Source: Bryoerythrophyllum caledonicum (Eukaryota > Streptophyta > Bryopsida > Pottiales > Pottiaceae). Taken from it: a stretch of DNA of 64,000 nt. The DNA is taken from assembly GCA_963971425.1 (NCBI GenBank), contig OZ020516.1, positions 35,514,199-35,578,198 of the forward strand, written 5' to 3'. Both the position numbers and the translations under genes were made by a program. The notes beneath the pieces were generated by a model that searched no databases, was not told the origin of the DNA, and worked only from the letters and a program-made list of their open reading frames with translations. Of this stretch, positions 44,450 to 53,723 are shown one piece after another; the first letter of the stretch is position 1; each line of letters starts with the position of its first letter.

Positions 44450-45389
44450 CCCCTATAGGATCAAGTGTCAAAAATGGCCATTTTGAAAGTTTGGTCAGGT
44501 TTCTATAGTGTCAATTTCCAACATTCCTCTTTGAAATTTTACTATAGAAAAACATTACCAAGACCTTAGTGGGAAAACTATTTTTTCCTAAATTGGACAT
44601 TTGATGAAAAAATTATAGGGTTTTAAATTTCAAATGGGGAGAGCGGGCACCTCGGACACCTCCAAATTTTTTTGCTAGAACATTCTATTGAATGTGAGAT
44701 TTTCAATACTCACAAGAAATATTGTTTCCCTTCATATTGTCAAAAAAAGGTTCTTGTCTTTAGTGAAAGATAGCATACCAACCCAAGTCAAACATTCACA
44801 CATTGTCACTTATTGTCATGCAAGGTACCAAAAAAACATCTTCTTTTCCACATAAAACCTAGATATCTTTATATTTTTCACTTTTTATTTTCTCCACAAC
44901 AATATGTGGTGTAAACCTTCTTATTGACCATTTGGATTATTAGTCTAAAACATATTAAGTTCAGAAAAAATAAAGTGTGAATTGGCAAATTTTGAACCTC
45001 CACTCCTTGCACAGTTGTTTGAGTATGCTACACCTATCCTCTACCTCTAAAAAATGGTGTAAAAGGAACTAACATCATGTTTAACAAGATGGTAATGGAT
45101 TTAGACCTTGTGTAGTGCAAAAATTTGACACCAAGTGAAGTCAAAGTCTACTGATCCACTGAACAAAGGGAAGAAAATGAACCATTTGCTTGACTTCAAA
45201 CACTATAATCTTTCAATCCGTGCGGTTAAAGTTTATGAAATTTTGTAGATATATCACTTAATAAGTCTTAATTGAGATCCTACGGTCAAAACTAGAAATC
45301 AAAGTTTTGGTTACATTCTTTGTTCATTGCACTAGAATCCAACAATTTTGAAGTGTTTTTGGTGTAAAACTGTCACAGTACCTTAGGGG
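44450..45389 (-). mobile_element. TTAA-family element, type X, complete (940 bp)
   Basis: The best preserved X copy. TTAA at 44446-44449 and 45390-45393. Ends CCCCTATAGGATCAAGTGTC and GTCACAGTACCTTAGGGG. Inverted relative to 31070-31990, with which it aligns along the whole length. Confidence 0.85.
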
Positions 45390-45393
45390 TTAA

Positions 45394-45910
45394 TGACACG
45401 TAACGCATTCATGCTCTTCAAAGAAAAGTACAAAATAATTATTCTTCTCCCTATTTTGTTTTTACTCACCGCTCACCGCTCATCGTTCACCGCTCACAAG
45501 ATAGCATTGCTCCAGATCATTTTCTTTAAGGTTCTTTAAATTTACAATAAAAAATATTATGTTACATTATTATAAATATAAATTGCCAAAGGTCAATACT
45601 AGAAGATCTTTTTTTAATTTCAATATGAAGATCTGACATTTAAGGACCAACCTACAACAAGATAAGAGGAGAAATTGCGGTTACATGTTAGTTGAGATAT
45701 CTGAATCAAATCACAGCAAACAAAATTCTGGAGGAGACAAGTTCATTGATCTGAAATCAAGTTGTGGAGGATGGGATTGCACATGGAATTGTATGAATCT
45801 TGTTTTATGGATCACCACTATGTTATTCATATTCCATTTTCAAAATAATTAAAGATTAGAATGTATGGGCATTCTTGTGGCAACAAATGATGTTACAATC
45901 ACCAACTGCA
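45394..45910. other. Intergenic with CTCACCGCTCAC motifs
   Basis: A short cluster of CTCACCGCTCAC units at about 45467-45502; otherwise nothing recognised. Confidence 0.4.
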
Positions 45911-45914
45911 TTAA

Positions 45915-47217
45915 CCCTAAAGGACGGCCTTATGCTTCACCAAAACCACCCCAAAATTGTCACTTTGACGTGAGATACTGTTAGACTAATTAAAACATCC
46001 GTTTACTATTTTCAACTGAAGGATCTTCAAGCTAACTACTACGAGAAGGCACTGAAAATATTTTGTAAAATTTGACCATGCAGACTGTAAGATACATGCA
46101 TTTGAAGAGTGCAAAATTGTTTTTTAACACTATGCTTGGACAGGGCCATCGTACTTTAACTCAAGATAATGGCATATTTTTCCACTACACATTGCATATA
46201 GTCAATGTTCTATGTTCTATCTTCTGTTAGGTCATTGCACGCCAAAAATCACAAGTAATGGAGGTGTTTACAATAAGAAAAATGAACCTGCAACGACTAG
46301 GGGTATAGAAAGCAATTTTATTTTACTTTTCTTAGGAAATAAATTTTATTTTTAAATAGAGAAATAATTGTTGCATCTAAAATTTGAGCGGTGAATAGAG
46401 TTTTCATAACTTGCTCTATCAATAGAAATAAATATTATTAAAAAAACCCTTAATTTCTATGCATTTTAAAGTGAAAACAATGAAGGTTGCCAATAACTTT
46501 CCTTCACAACTACCCATCTCAAAAAAGCTTAATTGTCAACTCTGCAATACCGTATGTGAGCCTCTGGTCCGGCATAAATTAATTAGAAAAGCCCATGCCG
46601 AATTAAGTGGAAAATAATTTTTTGAAAATGTTGAAATTGTAAAAAATGTATGTTTATAGATTTTCGCACATGGAGAGACATCAAAGGGGATTAAGGCTTG
46701 GAAAAGACTTCATCCATGGCATTTCATGCATAAACACTTGTGTTTGGAATCCCAAGGTCTTGAGTTCAATCCCCATGGGTGCCAAAGTAAGCCAAATATA
46801 GAAGTCTTTGATTTCTTTCCAAAAATAACATTATTGTTATTTTGAATGCCAAATGTCATTTTTTCACTTTAATTAATTATTTGGCATTAAGGTGCCGAAC
46901 GAGAGGTTCACCTACAGTAATACTATTCATCTCTATAGTACCCTGCCAAGCTGCCAAAAGGAACATGCTTCTTATGTTTGAAGCACCATTACTTTTTCTC
47001 TACAAGTCCAAAAAAACAAAACAAAAATCCCCGCAAAGATAACCATATTTCTATTCTCACTAAAATTTTCAAAAAGTTATCTCTAAAAATGGACTCATTA
47101 GAATCGTCAAATTGTTTCATTAGAATTGTCCTAACCTCTTGCAAATCTAGTGCAAAGACTATTTCGGACCATGTTTCCTCAATCCATTGCTACAATGTGA
47201 TTTCACCCCCCCCCTAA
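45915..47217 (+). mobile_element. TTAA-family element, type Y, interrupted by a MITE
   Basis: TTAA at 45911-45914 then CCCTAAAGGACGG. Aligns with the nested Y copy (AACTGAAGGATCTTCAA, AAGATACATGCATTTGAAG, CACTACACATTGCAT) up to about 46551 and again from 46916 (ACTATTCATCTCTATAGTAC, CCTGCC). The right terminus is not preserved, so the right limit is approximate. Confidence 0.6.
46552..46915. mobile_element. MITE with GTAKGTGARCCTCT ends
   Basis: 364 bp inside a Y element. Left end GTATGTGAGCCTCTGGTCC and the complement of the right end GTAGGTGAACCTCTCGTTC are imperfect inverted repeats, each continuing with GGCA. No coding frame; superfamily not assigned. Confidence 0.6.
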
Positions 47218-47250
47218 GACCACATATTGGTCTTTTGAGCCTTAAAAGAT

Positions 47251-47482
47251 GAACCCTTCAACGTCATAAGGTGCCATTGGTGGGCACAATATTCTACATA
47301 TATGGTGTCGTATTTGAACATGATAAGGTTCAAATATTAAAATGACCTTCAAATGGAAGATGACAGTTGAAGAATCTTCAATCCAAAGGTGTAAGTCTTG
47401 CTGAAATTTAATACATATTTGATATTCTATTAAGAAAATACGTGCATGTATAAACGGTACCCGACTGATGTTCAAGGGATAA
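47251..47482. mobile_element. Small MITE with TTAAACRTCAG-type ends, copy 2 (inverted)
   Basis: The complement aligns with 30766-30996 over nearly its full length (GCAAGACTTACACCTTTGG, TCATGTTCAAATACGACA). Ends AACCCTTCAACGTCA and TGATGTTCAAGGG. Confidence 0.6.
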
Positions 47483-47488
47483 CTCTTT

Positions 47489-47796
47489 AAGGCTGACGAG
47501 ACCATGTGAGGGTCGATTACGGCCCTGTGAGGATCAAATGTGGTGCGCCAAGTGCTGTAACTTTTTCCATATTGGCCGTTGTCATTGCAGTCTTCCAAAC
47601 GCAGTTTGAGTTGTGGAAGAGCTTTCTGACCCATCTTCTTGATCTCCAATCGATGCAAGCATTGACAAACTGTAGTAATTTCCGTGAAGTGGGATTGCGA
47701 TGAAATGTATCTATTGTGTAAACGATGTTGTACAGAATCTAGTATAGTCATAGATTCTATCGAGGCGTCGTGGTCCACTTAGATGTTAAAGGGTTC
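47489..47796. repeat. V-type repeat
   Basis: Shares TTTCCGTGAAGTGGGATTG and GTGGTCCACTTAG with 43480-43600, and more weakly with 55500-55780. The ends (CTCTTTAAGGCTGACGAG, GATGTTAAAGGGTT) hint at the same AACCCTTTAAC terminal type as the small MITEs. Confidence 0.45.
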
Positions 47797-48129
47797 AATT
47801 TTCTTACCTTTGGCTTATTTTCACATTAGGAACCTGCTATGCTTGAGTTATTAGTAAAGTCAACCAAAATTTTATTGCTCATCTTTCTTTTTTCTTCTCA
47901 CACATGAATTGCAATTTGTAGCGAGGGTTTTCTGTCAACTATAGAGAAAAATTCATAGGCGGGAATCAAAGAGTCAACCACTCCATTCTCTGTCATTACA
48001 AGCCAAAGTCAACTTGAATTTTCAATAAAATTCCCCTTTCTTGTTTTTATTATACTACTATTTGTATACTCTTGACACTTGTTTGATATGGAAGAGCCTC
48101 AAGGTCTCTCAATTAATAACCTTAATAAC

Positions 48130-49068
48130 CCCTAAATGATAAAAGTCATGAGGTGGGCTTTTGCAAATCTTGGGCATGTTTCCGTGATTGCAATTTTTAT
48201 TGAGAATTTCCAAAACTTTGTACAAAGATGCAAGAAGCCAAGAGGTACATGGGAATGTAGTTTTTATTCTCATCGGACCTCTAGAAAAAGAAAAAATGCC
48301 ATCTTAAAGAAAGACTTCTAGAGTGCGGGCACAAGGGGCAACTCCAAAAACTTTTGGTAGCACGCTCCTTTGAATGTGAGATTTTCAATACTAGAAAACA
48401 ACGATATTTCCTTTCTTAATGTCAACTTTTTTTTGTCTTTAGTGGGAAAATAGCATTTTCACCCATGTCAAACATTTTCACACATTGTCACACATTGTCA
48501 AGCAAGGTCCAAAAAATACTTCTTCTTTTCCACATAAAACTTAGAAATATTCATATTTTTTACATTTTATTTTTTCCACTACAAGATGTGGTTTAAACCT
48601 TCTTATTGGCCGTTCCGATTGTCATTGTGAAACATATCAAGTTCACCAAAAAAAATTGGGAATTGGCAGTTTCTAGACCTCCACTTCTTGCACAATTTGT
48701 TTAATGTGCTACACCCCTCTTCTACCTCTAAAAATTTGTGTTCAAAGAACAATTTTCATCCTTGAGATGATGGTAATGAATTTAGACCTTGTGCAATGCA
48801 AAAATTGGACACCAAGTGAAATCAACGTTTGTTGATCCAGTCAACGTAAGGAAGAAAATTAATTGTTTTCTCTACTTCAAACAATATAGTCTTTCAATCT
48901 GTGTGGTCAAAGTATATGAAATTTTGTGAGTATGATACATGGTAAGTCTTTATTGAGATCCTATAGTTGATACTAGAAAAAAAAACTTAGTTTCCTTCCT
49001 TACTCATTGCGCTATAATTAACAAGCTTTAAGTGTTTATGGTGTAAAATTGTCAAAGTAATTTAGGGG
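48130..49068 (-). mobile_element. TTAA-family element, type X, complete (939 bp)
   Basis: Ends CCCCTAAATGATAAAAGTC and GTAATTTAGGGG; flanks ATAA (one change from TTAA, 48126-48129) and TTAA (49069-49072). Aligned along its length with the other X copies. Confidence 0.75.
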
Positions 49069-49072
49069 TTAA

Positions 49073-49798
49073 TCATGGAAGCACTTGTTCATCTCTCGGC
49101 TCCTCTTAGAAGTAGTCGAGAGATGAACAAGAACATTTCCAGAATAATTTAAACATTTAAAACTCTCTTCAACTATGAAAAAAGGTCAACGTACTTTGAC
49201 ACAAGATCATGGTATACATTTCCACTACACATTGCAAAACATTTATATATCTATCCTTGTGTTAGGTCATTGCAAGCCAAAAATCACAAGAAAAGGAGGT
49301 GGTTACTATGATAAGAAAAACGAATTGCAGTGACTAGGGGTATAAAATGCAACCATTTCCTTAACAAAGAAATTTCATATTATTATTGGATCTAAAATTT
49401 GAACGGTGGATAGAACCATTATCCTTGCTTTTATTGGAAGAAAAAAATTTGATTAAAATTTTTAAAACCTTAACTTCTACGTGTTTCAATGTAAAAGTAA
49501 TGGGGGTTGTGAAGAACTTTCATTCACTCCTACCCACCTCAAAAAATTGCATAATTTAGCTTTATCCAAACTTTCAAATGTCTCTAAGGGAACTCTTACA
49601 ACTTACATAAAACCTACTCCTAAATCATAAAACCTAAAATATAAACCCAATACCCTAAATCCTTAATCCTAAACTGTAAAATCGATTGCCCAATGCTCAC
49701 CGCTCACCATTTACCGCTCACAAGATAGCAATCCTCAATCGGGCGGTTATATTGACGATAGGGTCAACTTTCCAGCCTAGAATTTTTAATGCTGGTTC
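49073..49798. other. Y-element fragment, telomere-like stretch and GCTCACC motifs
   Basis: About 49180-49560 matches the interior of Y elements. About 49610-49680 is rich in variants of CCCTAAA (the plant telomere unit) and is followed by GCTCACCGCTCACCATTTACC, resembling the complement of 44330-44440. Confidence 0.45.
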
Positions 49799-50237
49799 TT
49801 AACCCCTAAACAACCAAGTGTCCCTTAGAGGGACAATTTTGATCTTGGGCGGTTTCTAAAATTCAAAAAATATATATTTTTCTTGGAAACTCTTATACTA
49901 GATTTTCCCTAATTAGAGCTTTGTGAAGGTATTTTTATTATTATTTTTGGATTCATGGTGTGAAAGTTAGTACCACTCAAAGCTAGAAATGGGGACTCTG
50001 AGCAGCTCCAAAATTTTGCTAGAAATTTCTATAGTCATTGAGATTTTTCATACATATAGAGAATATTAACTTCTTTAAAAATGTCAAAAAAAATTTCTTG
50101 TCTTTATTGTAAAAAATCATTTTAACCCAAGTCAAACATTTTTACACATTTCCGAAAATCGGTGAAAAAAACTTCATCTCCTCTGCATAAAACCTAGAGA
50201 TCTTCATATTTTTCACTTTTTATTTTTTCTACGACAA

Positions 50238-50566
50238 TTGAGTTTTCTTGAAAGTCACCAAAATACATTGGATAGGTACCCCGAATCTTAGGGTCTTATG
50301 TTAGTAACCGGGACCACATGCACATGGTGTCCTCCCTTGGGAAAGGTTTGGGGGAACTATTGGTCAACCCTGTGGGAACTTAGGGTACTATGGGGGAGCT
50401 TTAGCTTGCATGGGGTAGGGCCCAAGAACATTGATTGCAAAGCATTTCATTGGTGCAGAAAAAGGCGATATGAAATTTCCTCATGCTCTGTTTTTTGCCG
50501 TTTATACATCTCATACTCTCTGGCACCATATTCCTCCTGACTTGCCCATTCGGGAAGCACTACTCT
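50238..50566. repeat. Dispersed repeat of about 330 bp, copy 2
   Basis: Near-identical to 18523-18860. It splits the X sequence CTACGACAAT / AATATGTGG, which is continuous in other copies, so AAT may be a short target duplication. Confidence 0.7.
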
Positions 50567-50628
50567 AATATGTGGTGCAAACCTTCTTATTGACCGTTTG
50601 GATTATCATTCTCAAACATATTAAATTC

Positions 50629-50792
50629 TGTGACGGGGTTTGCTTGGACCTCATGTTTTTTCTCCCCCGTCCCTTTGCAGTAAAGGCTCTCTTTGCTTGT
50701 GTCATGGCAGGGTTTGCCTGGACCTCATATTTTTTCTCCCTTGTCCCTTTGTAGTAAAGACTCTCTTTGCTTGTGTCAAAAAAACAAAAAAA
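50629..50792 (+). mobile_element. Poly(A)-tailed retroposon, internally duplicated
   Basis: 164 bp made of two tandem units of about 70 bp (GGGTTTGCYTGGACCTCAT ... CTCTCTTTGCTTGTGTCA) ending in an A-rich tail. The 15 bp repeat AAACATATTAAATTC flanks it at 50614-50628 and 50793-50807. Tail and long target duplication indicate LINE-mediated insertion of a SINE or LINE 3' end. Confidence 0.7.
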
Positions 50793-51973
50793 AAACATAT
50801 TAAATTCACAATTTTTTAATTAAATTCACAAAAAATAAAAAGTGAAAAGGCAATTTTCGAACCTCCACTCCTTGCACACTTCATTTGAATATGCTACACC
50901 TCTTTTTACCTCTAAAAATTGGTGTATAGGGATCAAACATCATGATTAACATGATAGTAATGGATTTAGACCTTGTGTAGTGCAAAAATTTGAGACCAAG
51001 TGAAGTCAAAGTCTATTGATCCACTGAACGAAGGGAAGAAATTGAACCATTTGTTTGACTTCAAACACTTCAAAATTGTTGGATTATAGTGCAATTGATA
51101 ACGAAAGAAACAAAAACATTGATTTCTAGTATTGAACGTAGGATCTCAAACACTACTTATTATGGAACATACTCACAAAATTTCATAAGCTTTGACTGCA
51201 CGGATTGAAAGATTATAGTGTTTGAAGTCAAACAAATGGTTCAATTTCTTCCCTTCGTTCAGTAGATCAACATACTTTGACTTCATTTGGTGTCAAATTT
51301 TTGCACTACACAAGGTCTAAATCCATTACCATCGTGTTAAGCATGATGTTAGTTCCGTGTACACCAATTTTTAGAGGTAAAAAGAGGTGTAGCATATTCA
51401 AATGAAGTGTGCAAGGAATGGAGGTTGACAAATTGCCTATTCACATTTTTTTTGGTGGATTTAATATGTTTAAGAATGATAATCCAAACGGTCAATAAGA
51501 AGGGTTCCACCACATATTGTTGTTGAAAGAATAAAAAGTGAAAAATATGAAGATCTCTAGGTTTTATGTAGAAGAGATGAAGTTTTTTTTGTACCTTGCC
51601 CGACAATGTGTGACAATGTGTGAAAATGTTTGACTTGGGTTGGTATGCTATTTTTCACAAAAGACAAGAATTTTTTTTGACACTATGAGAGGAAAAATAT
51701 TACTTGCTAGTATTGGAAATCTCACATTCAGTAGAGTGTCCTAGCAAAAGTATTTGGAGGTGCCCAAAGTGCCCGATCTCCCCATTTGAAATTAAAAACC
51801 CTGTAAACTTTTTCAATTAATGTCGGATTTAGGAAAAAAATGTTCTCCCAATGAGATCTTAATAATCCTTCTAGAGGAGAAATTTCAAAGTGGAATGTTG
51901 GAAATTGACACCATAGGGACTTGACCGAATTTTCAAAAAGCCCATTTTTGACACTTGGTCCATTAGGGGTTAC

Positions 51974-52372
51974 GAGGCAAAGATCATGATCCGAGTGAGA
52001 AGACCCAACTCCCACGATTCTTCCGGAGGGTAACTGAACTACCACGTGCTTTGCTCAACTTGCAACTACTCACACTTCAAGAATTCGGCAGCCTTTTCAT
52101 GCGTGCACAAGTAACCTTTGCATGTGTGTGCACACACTGAATCACGTGAACCACATGGTTGTGCATTTCCAGATAAACGCGGGGCTCAATCGTGATTGGC
52201 ATGTCATATGTAGCGTTCATGTAGCTTCCTGGAAAATAATTGATTTGAATCCTGCTTAAATCTGTAGAAGATCCATACGATAAGTTTCCGAACACAGTTT
52301 AATACACAAAAGGGCCAGAAATTGAAATTCTTATGCAATCATCTATTTATCCAATAACATTTATACATTTGC
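51974..52372. other. Intergenic, nothing recognised
   Basis: A somewhat GC-richer stretch without supported coding structure. Confidence 0.35.
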
Positions 52373-53387
52373 AACCCCCAAAGGACCCTTCCTCCCTACA
52401 GACTCAATCTTGATCTAGAATTTTTAACACTTTTTATGATGATGTGGCGTAGTAGTAGTTTTGTGGATATATGTATTTTTCCACACTGGACCTTTAAAAG
52501 AAATTATGAAATTCTAAATGCAAATTGGCTACTCCAAGTAGCTCCAAAACTTTGTTTCAAGTTTCTATTGGCATTAAGATTTGATTTACTTCTAAATAAT
52601 ATCATTTCCTTGGATGTTGTCAAAAATAAATTTTGTCTTTGGTGTAAAAAAGCATGTTAACCCAGGTCAAACATTTCCACACATTGTTGGGCAAGGTCCA
52701 AAAAAATGTTCTTCTCCTCCACATAAAAACCACTTGGATTCTCATTCTAAAACATACCTAGTTCACCAAAAAAAAGATATGCAATGAAAAATTTCGAGCC
52801 TCCACTCCTTGCACAATTTTTTTGGATATGAAAATCCTCTTTTCGACCTCTAAAAATTGGTGTCGAAGGAACTAATATCATCTTCAACATGACGGTATAC
52901 ATTTGAGTCCTGGTGTAGTGCAAAAAATTGATACTAAGTGAAGTCAAACTTTGTGTCAAACTTTGTGCCTCTCCACTCCAGCAAGAAAATGAACCTTTGT
53001 TCTACTTCAAACACTATAATGTTTCAATTGAAGTAGTAAAAGTTTATATGATTTTGTTAGCATGTTAACCCCTAAAGGACCAAACGTACCTACATGGTAC
53101 AGGTCATTCCACTTTGACTGCAATTATCTTTCAATCCGTATGGTCAAATTTCACAAAACTCTTGCCACATCATCTCAACTATGTTTAGAAGAAGATCCCA
53201 CGGTTACATTCCCAAAAAGTTCTTCTTGGCAGTTTTTAATCAATGGAATAGAAATTCCTCTAAAATGCCTTGGTCCTCAAAGGGGTTAATTGAAATCCTA
53301 CAATTAAAATTGAAAATAAAATTGCCTTCTCCACTCCTTACACTAGAATCAACAGTAATGAAGTTTTTTTTAAATGAACTTTAGGGG
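52373..53387 (-). mobile_element. Degenerate TTAA-family element, type X, with nested MITE
   Basis: Left end CAACCCCCAAAGGACCC is mutated. The interior follows X on the minus strand. The right end CTTTAGGGG is followed by TTAT (53388-53391). Interrupted by 53069-53285. Confidence 0.6.
53069..53285. mobile_element. TTAA-family MITE, 217 bp, nested
   Basis: Ends CCCCTAAAGGACCAA and TTGGTCCTCAAAGGGG, flanked by TTAA at 53065-53068 and 53286-53289. The palindrome GTACC-TACAT-GGTAC lies 17 bp inside the left end (53086-53100). The restored host sequence (TTAATTGAAATCCTAC) matches the uninterrupted TCTTAATTGAGATCCTAC of the X copy at 44450-45389, so one TTAA was present before insertion. Confidence 0.8.
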
Positions 53388-53391
53388 TTAT

Positions 53392-53721
53392 AAAAAGAGA
53401 GGATTTTATGAAAGGATAGAACATACAATATTAAAAAAATGTACATCATTTAGGGGTCTGCAAGGGAAGCATTTACAGCAGATGATTGAGCCAACACTTT
53501 GTAATTAAGAAAGCAAGATGTGCACAGAAGAAGACACGTAAATTCAACATTGCATTAGTTGGGATCAAAGTGCACAGACCTCTCATGAGTCATGACTCAT
53601 TATAAACTCCATGAGAAGATTATGAGCACTATCTCAGCTTTGTAGTTACTAGCACCCAATTGAGTTTGGTGACCTGTTCCTTGACTCAAGAAGTGGTGAT
53701 AATTGTAATGAAAATGGGGAA
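53392..53721. other. Intergenic, nothing recognised
   Basis: No supported feature between the X element and the Tc1 element. Confidence 0.4.
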
Positions 53722-53723
53722 TA

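Larger units (their letters stand above)
49803..51969. mobile_element. Foldback TTAA-family element built of two inverted X arms
   Basis: The left arm runs as an X copy on the minus strand from CCCCTAAACAACCAAGTGTC. Near 51060 orientation switches, and an X copy on the plus strand runs to GACACTTGGTCCATTAGGGG. Both outer ends are the same terminus, flanked by TTAA (49799-49802) and TTAC (51970-51973). The arms share private variants (AAAAAGAGGTGTAGCATATT, CAAATGAAGTGTGCAAGGA), so they arose by inverted duplication. A palindrome GTCCCT-TAG-AGGGAC is at 49820-49834. Two later insertions lie in the left arm. Confidence 0.65.

Noticed and set aside
19241..53391. CCCCTAAA/TTTAGGGG ends as telomere repeats
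   Set aside because: Each occurs once at an element boundary next to TTAA and pairs with an inverted partner. There is no tandem array, so they are element termini.
19241..53391. TA (mariner-type) instead of TTAA target duplication for the dominant family
   Set aside because: Not fully excluded, but the base outside TA is T on the left and A on the right at nearly all preserved ends, which a TA-only target would not require.
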